The position numbers were made by a program, and so were the translations under genes. Of a DNA stretch of 64,000 nt, positions 47,901 through 58,312 are shown one piece after another. Within the stretch, counting starts at the first letter, position 1, and each line of letters starts with the position of its first letter. Source of the stretch: Rhizophlyctis rosea (taxonomy: Eukaryota > Chytridiomycota > Chytridiomycetes > Rhizophlyctidales > Rhizophlyctidaceae); NCBI GenBank assembly GCA_027596075.1, contig JADGJC010000033.1:62001-126000 (forward strand). Direction: 5' to 3'. The notes under the pieces were generated by a model. It was given only the letters and a program-made list of their open reading frames with translations. It was not told where the DNA came from and did no database searches.

Positions 47901-49597
47901 TTATTGGTAGGTCACAATCTTGGAGTCTGTAGCGTACAAGCACATCTTAACTTCCTGTTCTTTGTGTAGGCGCTGTTAACTTCTTTAGTATGTTCGGAAA
48001 GTTCACACTCTTCGGTGTTTCTGGCGAAAAGCTCACTACTCGGTATGTATCATGTCCATTTGCAAGGATGTAATCAATGATCCTAACTTTTTTCTTTTTT
48101 TTGATAAATAGTCTTCGTGACCGTTCCTTCCGCTCCATCATGCGTCAGGAGATTGCATGGTTCGACCTGGAGAACCATTCCGTCGGTGCCCTTACTTCCA
48201 ATCTCAGCAACCGTGCACAAGAAGTTCAGAACATGTCCGGTCAAATCGTTGCCAACTTGCTCGAGCTCTTCGCCTCCATCTTCGGTGCCGCCATCGTCGC
48301 TCTCGTCACCGGATGGAAGTTGGGTTTGGTCGTCCTTGCTTGCCTCCCTCTCCTCGTTGCGGCCAACAAGATGAGAATGGACTTGATCCGGAAAGGTAAC
48401 TTGGCTACCAAGGCGTACTACGAGTTGTCCGCCCAAGTTGCTTGTGAAGCTGTTGCCGCTATGCGTACCGTTGCCGCCCTTACCAAGGAGGACCAAGTGG
48501 GCGTACGATACCACCACGACCTCGAGGAGCCCCTGAAGATTGGCCACCGTAACGCTTGGGGTAACACTGTCATCTACGCTGCCAGCCAAACCATTTCCTT
48601 CCTCATCAACGCCCTCACGTTCTGGTACGGTGGGAAACTCTTGGACAACGGCGAAATGGATGTCATGAAGTTCTTCACTGTCTTTATGGCCGTCACGTTC
48701 GCGTCCCAGGCGTCTGGACGTGTCTTCAGTATGATGCCCGATGTTGGTAAAGCCAAAGACTCCGCCTCCGACATCCTCGACCTCATCGCCCGTGTTCCTC
48801 CCATTGACTGCTGGTCTCCTGAAGGCAAGAAGTTGGACAAGGCTTCCATGAACGGTCTCGTCGAGTTTAAGGACGTCCACTTCGTCTACCCCAACCGCCC
48901 CACCATCAAAGTGCTCCAAGGACTCAACCTCACCGTCAAACCCGGCCAATTCGTCGCCCTCGTCGGACCATCCGGTTGCGGTAAATCCACCACCGTAGGC
49001 TTGATTGAACGTTTCTACGACGTCACCGGCGGCTCAGTCACAATTGACGGTGTCGACCTCCAAAGCTCGAACATCGCCGACCTCCGCTCCATCATCTCCC
49101 TCGTCGGTCAAGAACCAAATCTCTACGACATGACCATCAAAGACAACATCTGGTTCGGTCTCGCCACTGAGCCACCAGAAGCCGAAATCATCCAAGCCGC
49201 AAAAGACGCCAACATCCACGACTTCATCATGTCGCTACCAGACGGATACAACACCTCGTTGGGCGGGAAGGGAGCACAATTGTCTGGTGGGCAAAAACAG
49301 CGTGTTGCTATTGCACGTGCGTTGATCAGGAAGCCGAAGGTTTTGTTGTTGGATGAGGCTACTTCGGCGTTGGATGCGACTAGTGAGAAGGTTGTGCAGG
49401 CGGCGTTGGACCAGGCGGCGAAGGGACGGACGACGATTGCTATTGCGCATCGGTTGAGTACTATCAAGAACGCGGATGTTATTTACGTGTTCAAGGAGGG
49501 GAGGATTGCGGAGCAGGGAACGCATGAACATCTGATTAGCTTGAAGGGATTGTACTACCAGTTGGTAGTGCAACAGGATCTCAGCGGGGGGCATTAA
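44928..49597 (+). CDS. ABCB-type full transporter (P-glycoprotein-like)
   Basis: Nine exons (44928-45366, 45428-45539, 45610-45896, 45960-46108, 46190-46353, 46427-47225, 47300-47906, 47970-48042, 48112-49597) give 1371 residues in a TMD1-NBD1-TMD2-NBD2 layout. The N-terminal ~130 residues are acidic and cytosolic. NBD1 has Walker [10 protein letters not shown] (~500), signature LLSGGQKQR and Walker [16 protein letters not shown]2 has Walker [10 protein letters not shown] (~1160), signature QLSGGQKQR and the same Walker B. Both ATP sites look catalytically complete. The linker ([20 protein letters not shown]) is basic and Ser-rich, typical of phosphorylated linkers in Mdr proteins. It is probably a plasma-membrane multidrug or lipid exporter; substrate is unknown. 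There is no mitochondrial presequence. Confidence 0.95.
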
Positions 49598-50305
49598 GTG
49601 ATGGGGATTCATCAATTATCGGTGGGGACTCGTGGGATCAGATAGATTCGTGGCCTTTGGCTACTTGTAATATGTAAAGGGCATTGGGTGCTATCTATAA
49701 TTCTTGTATTGAATCTGATGGATTCGGCATCAATATATACCAACTTGTTTCATTAGACTTTCCATATATCTACCTCACTCTGTTACGTTCTCTTCAGATG
49801 TAAATGGTTCGCTACGGCCATCTGTAATGTGGCTGGTCGATTTGAGTGGCACGGTGACTGTTGACAGATCACAGCGCAGGTCCCCTGCCACCTCCACATG
49901 TTCCAAATGGGGAAAAGATGTTGATGGCACAGATACCACCATGACAGGAGTAGTCCCAATTTGGAAGCAACATCCACCAGGGAAAAGGTTGATACAGGGA
50001 AGGCGCGAATCAGGGCGTGGAGGCGGTGGGGGAGGTTGGTTGATGAGAGGTTGGCACTGATCTTGAATGCAGCTTGTTCCATGCGCCGTAGGCTCCGGGT
50101 AAACAAAAGTAGAGGGAGGGTTGAAAGTTCACATTTGTCTCTGGAGGATATTTTTGGTCTACCTATCTGAATCTCCTCACTCCTGTGGTTGAAGGTGTTC
50201 TCCTGCCCCGACCTTACTCACGTACTGGTCATAAGTCTGTAGGAGCGGTGAACGTCAACTCTGTGATAGTGTGAACGTCAAAAACAAGTGGAGTGAGAGC
50301 AAACG
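49598..50305. other. Intergenic, no supported gene
   Basis: 3' flank of the ABC gene and 5' flank of the SH3-septin gene. A minus-strand open frame at 49783-50106 has no signature and is not called. Confidence 0.4.
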
Positions 50306-52379
50306 ATGACGAACTTGCCTGCCAATGCCGATACGGCCGTTGTGGCCGAGAAGTACCGTGCAGTCGCGGACTATGAACCGCAGCACCACGACGAGATTAA
50401 GTTGACTCTTGGCAACCAAGTCATCATACTCCATGCTTATGATGATGGTATGTTCTGGCTTCCCAAAAATCGATTTTCTGATGTGTCTCACACCAGTTCT
50501 AATCTTATTTTCTTTGGCAGGATGGGTGCTGGGACAGAACGAGACCACAAATGCCATCGGGCTCCTGCCCAGGAATTTCCTCGCTCTCATGGGCTCGGAA
50601 GATGCATCCAAAAAGAAAGAAACGCCCTATGCCGTCAAACGTACTTCCTCCTTCATGCACACATCGGTTGGGAAAATGTCTCTAGCGCAACCCTCAGATG
50701 CGTCCAGCATCCATTCGTCCTCATCCCAGAACCACCAACAACAACAGCCGCAACAACAGCAGCAACAACAACGACAGGATCATGGTCAAACTAGTGAGCC
50801 TTCACAGCTCAATCGGACACCTACCTCAGCATCCCAGAAGGGCCGCAGTCGTGCTGGATCTCGCCCCGCTCCAATGACTGATGACAATCGGGCCACTTCA
50901 CCTTCACCATCCCGTGGTCCTCCATCTGGAATCAAAGCTCGTTCCCAATCCCTTTCCCGTCCTGCCCTTGAAAAGTCGCAGGGGTCCGCATTGCCTCACT
51001 CAGCCCTGGCGGCTCTCCGTGCTGCTATGGACACTCCCCGGTCGCCGGCAACGTCTCCTGAGGCAGAAGAGGAGAGGAGACAGGCTGCTACAAAGAAGTT
51101 GGCAACCGTCACTATGCGGAGATCAGTGAGGGCAAAGGTGCCGGCAAACATTGGAAGTTTGAGGGTGGCTGTTGTTGGTGATTCCGGAATCGGCAAGGTG
51201 AGGATTGAAGGGGATCAAATTAGATATATGCAGAATGAATAAACCCCAAAATTTCAATTCTGGCAGACATCCTTGATCCAAAACTTCCTCGGTGTCGCCG
51301 AAGTGCAATTTGCAGAAACTTTCACACCGTCAGAAACCATCCAGGAAGTTCGCGCCTCCACCATCCCTACAAATGAATTGCACACCGGCGAAGATCCCCT
51401 GAACGTAACATTCGTAGACACACCCGGTTTCGGTATCTCAATGGACGCAATGGAGACCATCCAACCCATCGTTGATTACCACCTAAAACAATTTCAACAA
51501 ACCGACGACATATTCGCCCGAGACGCCCCTATCCCAACTTTGGTGAACTTCCTCAACTCCGGCACTGGAGCTCATACCCATGTGGATGTGTGCATTTTCG
51601 GTATCCTTCATCGGTTAAAGCCTGTGGACATTGAGTTCATGCGTCGCCTCACGCCCTATGTCAACATCGTTCCTGTCATTGTCAAGTGCGACACTCTGAA
51701 GCCCACGGAGTTGTTCCAGTTGAAGGTCTCAGTATTGGAGGGACTGGGCAAAGCAGGGATCCCCATTTACGGATTCGGTCTTGATTTCCACGAGTTGATC
51801 GACCTGGCTCGTGCCGGAGTATCCGGTGCCCCACCATTCGCCATCTCCAACCCGGACGTTGCCTCCGCCGGCAGCACTCCAACCCCCGGTATCGTCAACG
51901 AATTCGAATCCCTAAAGAACAACATTCTTTACCACCACATCGATGACTTGCGCCAACTGACGGCCGAACGCTTTGCAGAGTGGAGGGAACGGAACAGGCG
52001 GGATATGGAAGCAGCGGCGGCAAAGGAACGGGAAATGAGGATGAAGTCTGAGAGGGAAGCGCGGGCAGCTTTCGATCATGGGAGTGTGGGGAGTGGGACG
52101 CATATGGGGTCTATTGGGAGCAATGGGAGCGGACAGACATCGGCGAACAAGAAGAAGGGGATCAATGCTTTATTTGGGAATGGGCCTGGTGCTACGGTTG
52201 TGGGAGGTAATGGGGGCCCAGTCTATACGTATAATAACAACCAGGGCGCTGGGGTGCGGCGGACGGATAGTGGGGCGGGGAATGGTGGGGCGCGGGGAAA
52301 GAGTATGGATGATCAAGAGGGAGGGTTGGCGGGATTGGCTAGTAGTTTGAAGCGTCAGGTGTGGACGAAGAAGGGTTGA
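50306..52379 (+). CDS. SH3-septin-type GTPase fusion
   Basis: Three exons (50306-50447, 50521-51197, 51267-52379) encode 643 residues. An N-terminal SH3 domain (~15-73; YRAVADYEPQHHDEIKLTLG, DDGWVLGQNETTNAIGLLPR) is followed by a long disordered region rich in Ser/Pro with a poly-Gln tract (~150-165), then a septin-like GTPase. The P-loop GDSGIGKTS is at 267-275, G3 DTPGFG at ~324, and the G4 position reads VIVKCDTL where canonical septins have AKAD. Septin-family blocks are clear: HRLKPVDIEFMRRLTPYVNI and YHHIDDLRQLTAERFAEWRE. A charged helix (~505-530) and a Gly/Asn-rich tail close the protein. It may act at septin or actin cortical sites through SH3 partners. Septins rarely carry SH3 domains. 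Confidence 0.85.
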
Positions 52380-52633
52380 CTCGCATCCTCACGGTGTTTC
52401 GGGCGATCGGATTAAAGGTTCTATGTCGCTAGCGGTATAGATTAACGAAATATTACGTGGTGATAATATTACTTTCTATGTGCATTTCCACAATTGAATG
52501 ATGGACACCGTCCCACATAGGATATGTTTACATCTATTTGTTTACCATAAGGAAGCAGACATAATTTACATCTAAATACAAGAATGCGCCCCGCGCAAGC
52601 GCCCATAAATAGACCACCGCCAATAAATCTTCC

Positions 52634-53097
52634 CTATTGAGATGATTCCTTCGCACCAACAGGACGAGGAGGGTTGAGAGAAAAATCTTGTGGTTGGGTG
52701 TGAAGTTTGCCGTCCTCGTCCTCGTAGCGCTGTGCAGGTCGCAGGATTTCAGCCAATTCGTACCATTTCCGCTTGCTTTTGCTTTCCGGGAGGAGATTGA
52801 TGTTGACGTAGTCGCCGATGACGGCCTTCTGTTCGGGATCGTGGACGAGATAATTTACGTGGGAGATTACGGGCTGTGGTGGAAATGTCGATATTGTTGA
52901 GGTGCGTGGGCTTGACAAAGCGCACAGGAAAGTTATGTTTCCTGACACGGTCGCTGGGAAGACGTTACCTTTTTAAGTATGCGGTGCATGGTGATGGACT
53001 CTGTCCGAACTTTGCAAGTTTTCCTGGAGTTGACGCCGATCACGAATCCGGTTAGCTTTTGCTGTAGGACTGCCGGTCTCAGAATCGGTGATGGCAT
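52634..53097 (-). CDS. Mitochondrial ribosomal protein uS17m
   Basis: Two exons (53097-52969, 52873-52634) encode 122 residues. uS17 binds 16S-type rRNA in the small mitoribosomal subunit. Family blocks read LTGFVIGVNSRKTCKVRTES, then HDPEQKAVIGDYVNINLLPE and SKSKRKWYELAEIL, matching the usual VGDxVxIxExRPxSKxKRW core. The C-terminal extension (DEDGKLHTQPQDFSLNPPRP) is typical of mitochondrial versions. No long presequence is visible, but the N-terminus is basic and lacks acidic residues for 25 positions. It is divergent with ATG12 (429 bp between ATGs). Confidence 0.88.
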
Positions 53098-53526
53098 GGT
53101 TTTGGAAAAAGGTCGGTGGTTTCAGCTTGGTTGAGAAGGGGTCAAGTTGTGAAGTAGGGGCTAGATTTGCGGCGACTTTAGCCTATAGTGCGCTCAATGG
53201 GATAAAGTAATTGCTGTCAGAGAGTTAAGAGCCTGCTAAGAGGTTGGGGGGGATGTGTCGTGGGAGGTGCTGTCATTGGATGTATTGGGGCTTGGGGCTT
53301 GACGCCGGCTGGCGCCGTGCCGCGGTCACTGTCAATGGCATCACTTCGGATTTGGTGGACAGGTGCACCTTCCCCTCACCTCGCTCACTTCTCCAACTCC
53401 TGGCTTTCTCATTTTCACAGCGCAATTTCAGCTATTTCAGCTGCTAAGCACCTCTCAAGTTCGAGCCAGAGCGTGAACACGACTTGTCCTTGACCACATA
53501 CGCGTGAACGTCGTCAAACCGCCAAG
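53098..53526. promoter_or_regulatory. Shared 5' region of uS17m and ATG12
   Basis: A 429 bp gap between divergent ATGs with C/T-rich tracts near 53370-53400. Shared use is inferred. Confidence 0.35.
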
Positions 53527-54057
53527 ATGAGCAGTGGGGCTGTCTCGTCACCACCAACGAGTCCAGGGCCCTCTCCTAAAACACCAGTCGCAGCCAACAA
53601 AGGTCTTGGAACACAGTATGGTTCAGCATCCCTTGATTGGACACTAACCTAGACGCATACCTCAGTCGTAGTACAATTTCGGGCCACAGGAAACGCACCC
53701 ATATTGAAGCAGAAATTCTATAAAATCACCGCATCCCAGAAATTCCAAACAGTTATCAACTTCCTCCGGAAAGAGCTCAATTACAAGCCGCAGGATCCAC
53801 TAGTAAGACTCCTCGGTGTTGGGGATTTGGATCTTTACATATTTTTGATAGTTTTCATATTATCTAGTTTCTATATATCAATAGCGCTTTTGCACCTGCA
53901 CCTGATGAGATTGTCGCCAATTTGTTCAAGGTTTGTATGAAGAATTTTGAAAACCAATCTGTTCTGCATGCCGACTGCTGATTTACTGCATTAATAGTGT
54001 TTCGGAACCGAGGGCAACCTCATCATCAATTACTCAACCACGGCAGCATGGGGTTAG
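53527..54057 (+). CDS. ATG12: Ubiquitin-like autophagy protein ATG12
   Basis: Four exons; the last three are 53666-53802, 53868-53930 and 53998-54057. ATG12 is conjugated to ATG5 and drives LC3/ATG8 lipidation in autophagosome formation. The ubiquitin-like fold reads VVVQFRATGNAPILKQKFYK, FQTVINFLRKEL, FLYINSAFAPAPDEIVANLF and LIINYSTTAAWG, ending in the Gly required for conjugation with no extra tail. The Ser/Pro-rich N-terminus is disordered. Exon 1's end is unsure: the frame requires a phase-1 donor, either GTTCAG after 53620 (117 residues) or GTCTTG after 53602 (111 residues). The stronger-looking GTATGG donor breaks the frame. Confidence 0.92.
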
Positions 54058-54493
54058 TAAACAGATGCTCCCAGTTCGAAGCATATAACATTTGTAAATG
54101 TGAGTAGGTATATATGTAAGATAGCTAATGTCTAGCCTGTAAATATGACATAAGAGGGCTTCACGGCAGTGGATGAGATTGTACAAACCTTCATGCATGA
54201 TTGATAACTCTCAGCGAGGAAGCCGATCTGAAATCGCATGGTAGCATTTTTGAAGATTTCCACCATTTCATGTGGCTGCGTGAATTCAATCGCCTCGGCA
54301 CCCTCCTGGAACCAGCTTTTGATGAAAAAAACGAAGAACTGGGAAACCTCAATCACCTCCCTTGAAACTGCTATTTTCTAGTACGTGATAACCTACATAT
54401 CTACAAAGTGTTCCTGATGAGATACAATCGACACCCGACATAAACAAACCTATCCAGCTAACTACAAGCTAAAATCAAAAGTGAAAAAGTTCT
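54058..54493. other. Convergent 3' intergenic region
   Basis: Between the ends of ATG12 and the CSC1-like gene. A minus-strand open frame at 54132-54356 (75 codons) has no signature and is not called. Confidence 0.4.
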
Positions 54494-57400
54494 CTACTCT
54501 TCAAAGTTCGCAATTCCATCAGCCGACACCGTCACCTTCCCATCAGCATCCATCGTCGCAAAATAGTCCTCCCACTCCAAATGTCCATCCGCCACCACGT
54601 CCGGCTTACAATCCTTGTCCCCTACATCATACACATCCGACGGTACCCAACACTTGAGCTTCGCGGATCGGATGGCTGGGTGAAGGAACCGTTGCTCGTA
54701 ATCAGGAGGACCTTCGTATTGGGGTTCAGGGTATTGGTATGGACGTGGTTCTGGGATAGTTGGTGCGGGCGAGGGTGTTTTCTGTTTGATACTGGGAGAT
54801 GGCGTGCCCCTGTTGGCGGGATTTGGTGATGGTACAGCGAGAGTCGGGGCAGGGAAAGGTGCATCATCTTCATCATCGATAATGACGGTGTGGTTGCTGG
54901 TGTTGGCAATCTTCTCCGTATTCTCGACAGAAGGGATCCCGGCAGTCCCCAAATCCTTCTTCTCATCGACCTTCTCCGGGGTAGTGAGTGCAGGCAACGG
55001 TGTTTTTGATTTATTGTTGGGAGATGGAGGTTTGAGTGCCGGCGCTTTCGGCGTGGGAGCAGGGAACGGTGAATCATTCTCATCATCGATGATGACAGTG
55101 TGATTGCTGGCATTCGGGCTTTTCTCCGCAGACTCAACCGTTGGGATCCCAAGCGGCCCTTCCTTAACATCCTTCTTCACATCAACCTTCTCCGCCCACT
55201 TCTCCTCCCCTTTCTCCTCTGCCGGCTTCTGCAGAATGGGCATCAAAGGGATCATCGGACTCACTGGACTGATCTCCACCAATTCCGGTGTTCCCTTTTG
55301 CGCGGCCTGCTCCGCTATCTCCTGCTCCTTCAGGGCAACCTCCATCGCCATATCCGCCGGAACCGTCTTCATCAAATCGTCATAAATGTTGGCGTGGTGG
55401 TGCGCCGCCAACGTGATGAGGAATGCTAGAATCATCAGGGCCGCATGTACCCAGGCTTTTTTAAGCAGGAAGAGGCACAACATAACGAATTCGTGGATGT
55501 ATAACGCAAGGAAGAGTTGTTGTGATGTACGGTGAAGGAAGAAGCCGCCGGTTTGGTGGACGTTGGCGTAAATATACCTGATTGAAAAAGGATGATGAAT
55601 AATGTCTCTTGAACGAACATATCTGTGATTTTACAGCACTCACTGCATATTGTGTGTATAGACTGTTGCCCAAATTCCAAAGTAAATGAGCGCAATGAGC
55701 GAAACCATTGGTGCAATGACTGCGTACACGATCCCCAGCTGGATGAATCCGTTACCAACTGGCGAATTACGCAAACGATATTGCAAAAACAATTTCCATC
55801 AACTTACAGTTGCAATGAACGAATGCTTCGCCAGTGCCACGCCTGATTGAAACTTTGGCGGCTTGCTCTGGGTCGCAATTTGCCGTGGTGTGGAAGTGAA
55901 AATCATCAAAATCAGCGGTTTAAGGATCAGCGGTACGATTTGAAGTAGTTCCATTGCTGGACCGAGACCTCCTTGCAAGATGACGTAGTTGACAAAGAAG
56001 TTCGAAACGGTGGGGATGGTGGTGGCGAGGATGGTGATGAGCTCGTTAGGGTTTGACCATACATCTTGAAGGACTTTGAAGATGGAACTGCTGACGGTGG
56101 AGACCAGCAGGACATTGAAGACCTGAAATTGGCGGTCACGAAGTCTGCTGTGTGAAAGAAAATATTTCAAGCATGATTTCATACCAAAAATCCATAGTAC
56201 TGCCCAACAACCGCATTTTCGATTTCTCCATATGTTACGATGCCCGACAACTTTGAGAAAACTGGTTGGCATCGATATAAGTGATTTACATTAGCGGCGG
56301 CAAAGTGAATGTGACGAGAATGCAACTTACATCGCAGCAAAATAGGCAGAATCGAATACAGTATGGACACAAGGATGGAGGGCAAAACACCTTGAAGGAA
56401 CCCCTTTGTCCTGGCCGGTAATTCATGGAAGAAGCTCAAAGCCGGGTATCTATTGGCCAATTCATCCAGATTCGCCAGACTTTGGATGGCAGTAGCTGGA
56501 AGGGCACCATTCATGAGCTTCATCGTAGGAAGTAAATTGCTTCTTTTTCCGTTGTCATACTCACTGATAAAACCCCAAGATACCACCAACCCAACCACCC
56601 CTCCATAAGCAACAACAGTCCGGACATTCCTCTCAAGATACTCCATCCCCAAATTCTCCCACACAATGCTCTCCGGTTCAACTCCAGCGTACTTGTCCCC
56701 CATATACCCAGGAATGTGCTGCAGGTTTGCCCCAGCCGCAACATGGGGAGAGAACAGATCCGAAAAGATAACGAAACAAGAACTATCGGCGTGCCGTTCC
56801 TGCGACAAAATTTCGTCGCGCTTCTCCTGGAGTTTCACCTCGTTCTTGTGCAACTCGTCACGGTAGAAGATGATCGAATCGACTTCCGGGCCCGTGAGGC
56901 CTAGGAATCCCGTCTTGTGCTTGGGCCTCAAAGATCCTAGATGGGGATCCCTTCCGTTCGTCTCGATATCCATATCCTCCTTGGCACCAGCTGTCTTCTT
57001 GTGCTTCGCGACAGCCTTTTGGAACTTCACAATTGCCTTTTCCAAGTTGCCACGTGCCTTCAGATGGTCCGAATGGAGTTCGTTCAAATGCTCAGTGTGC
57101 CGGTGCAAGATGACATCCACGACGCGTCCCGGTTGGACACGGTCGAATAGGGCATAGAGTTTGTCTCTGTCTTGCCAAGCCTCTGGGATGTCGCGCAATA
57201 GCAGTGTGTATCCTCCCAGTTGAGTCTTTTGCTTCTCGGCAAGGAGCCACTCGTGGTGGAGTTCCGAGGCCTTTGCGCACATTCGCAAGATGAAGAATAT
57301 AGTTGCAGCTGCATCTGACATTAGCAATCTCAACTGGCGTGCCCAAATCAATTCGAACACACCAATGTAGATATAGCTCAGAAGCAAATTCGACCAAAAT

Positions 57401-58052
57401 CGAGGCGCTTGATCGTCACCCACATTACCAAACGTCAAGATGTTGAGTCCCACCAACTTTGCGTCACCGGTCCCGTGGATTGGCCATAAGATTACCACGC
57501 CAGCAACAGAGATGATGGCAAACAGCAAGAATAGCTGACGACAGTAGTAGACGACGGCGTAGTTATCTTCACCGGCGCGAGCAACAAAGGTTTCCTCGTC
57601 GACGCGCCAGGGCTGCAGGATCCATGTGAACCAGCCCTTTGCAAGGGGTGGTGACCGTTCAGGTTCCGGAACAAGGAACGTTCTTGGTGCTAAGAGAGTT
57701 GTTTGGGGTAAGCAAGACGGTTGGTCTTGTTGTGGGAGCGACTCTAACACTTGCCAAAGATCAGAGGTACTCTCGACCGTATGAGCATAAAAACCACGGC
57801 AAACGCCAATAAGATACCGCCGTTCAGGGAGATCGCAGATATGAACGCGGGTATATTTTCATCAATGGCTGTCGAGAGCAGAAGGTCAAACCAACAAGGC
57901 GGTCAGGAGGTGCCAACCAACTTTCGCTTACCGGCTCTGACTTTGTCATTAGTGGTGGTGTTGCTACTTTGACGTCGATCCAGGTGATGATACAGCTGGT
58001 CCTGGTGGTCAGCCAGAGCTGCCACCACCGACCACGCAGCGTTGACCGCCAT
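54494..58052 (-). CDS. CSC1/TMEM63-type osmosensitive cation channel
   Basis: Seven exons (58052-57932, 57868-57755, 57689-56331, 56261-56185, 56122-55808, 55738-55644, 55577-54494) give 1054 residues. CSC1/OSCA/TMEM63 proteins are mechanically or osmotically gated cation channels. TM0/TM1 (AFISAISLNGGILLAFAVVF) is followed by the family motif IFAPRTFLVPE, a cytosolic RRM-like domain (YTLLLRDIPEAWQDRDKLYA; GPEVDSIIFYRDEL), SSCFVIFSDLFSPHVAAGAN, and the pore-helix block with WENLGMEYLERNVR, SGIVTYGEIENAVVGQYYGF and FVNYVILQGGLGPAMELLQI. A long Pro/Ser tail carries a tandem repeat. Intron 2 uses a GC-AG boundary. An in-frame ATG at 58190 would add 46 residues. Confidence 0.92.
54830..55165 (-). 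repeat. Two-copy repeat in the CSC1-like C-terminal tail
   Basis: Two tandem units of about 70 residues. Each contains a GIP(T/S)VE..EK segment, then SNHTVIIDDE and (S/A)PFPAPT, followed by a divergent Pro/Ser spacer. Unit starts are ~210 bases apart (near 55150 and 54940). It lies wholly in the disordered cytosolic tail. Confidence 0.8.
57690..57754 (-). other. GC-AG intron in the CSC1-like gene
   Basis: The 65-base intron begins GCAAGT and ends CTCTTAG. Only this boundary keeps frame and restores the conserved family junction LIF|APRT. GT alternatives nearby (GTGTTA) shift the frame. GC donors with the AAGT context are a known minor splice class. Confidence 0.85.
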
Positions 58053-58312
58053 TGGCAATCTAACTCGACGTTCACCCGTGCGAAATGTTTGGAGTGCGCT
58101 GATGCCTACTGCATTTAGACTATCATGAGAGGGAGTGATAACGTGGTGAACGGAGACCACCGCCGCGGCACAACCGTCATCGGAGGACAATTTGGAGCGC
58201 CAAACTTGTACAACATTATTTGTTTACACGCAAGCCACATCATCAGATGGGGGCAGAGATGGTATTAATAATATTCTGACATATTTACAAGCACATATGT
58301 ACAAACCGGGAC

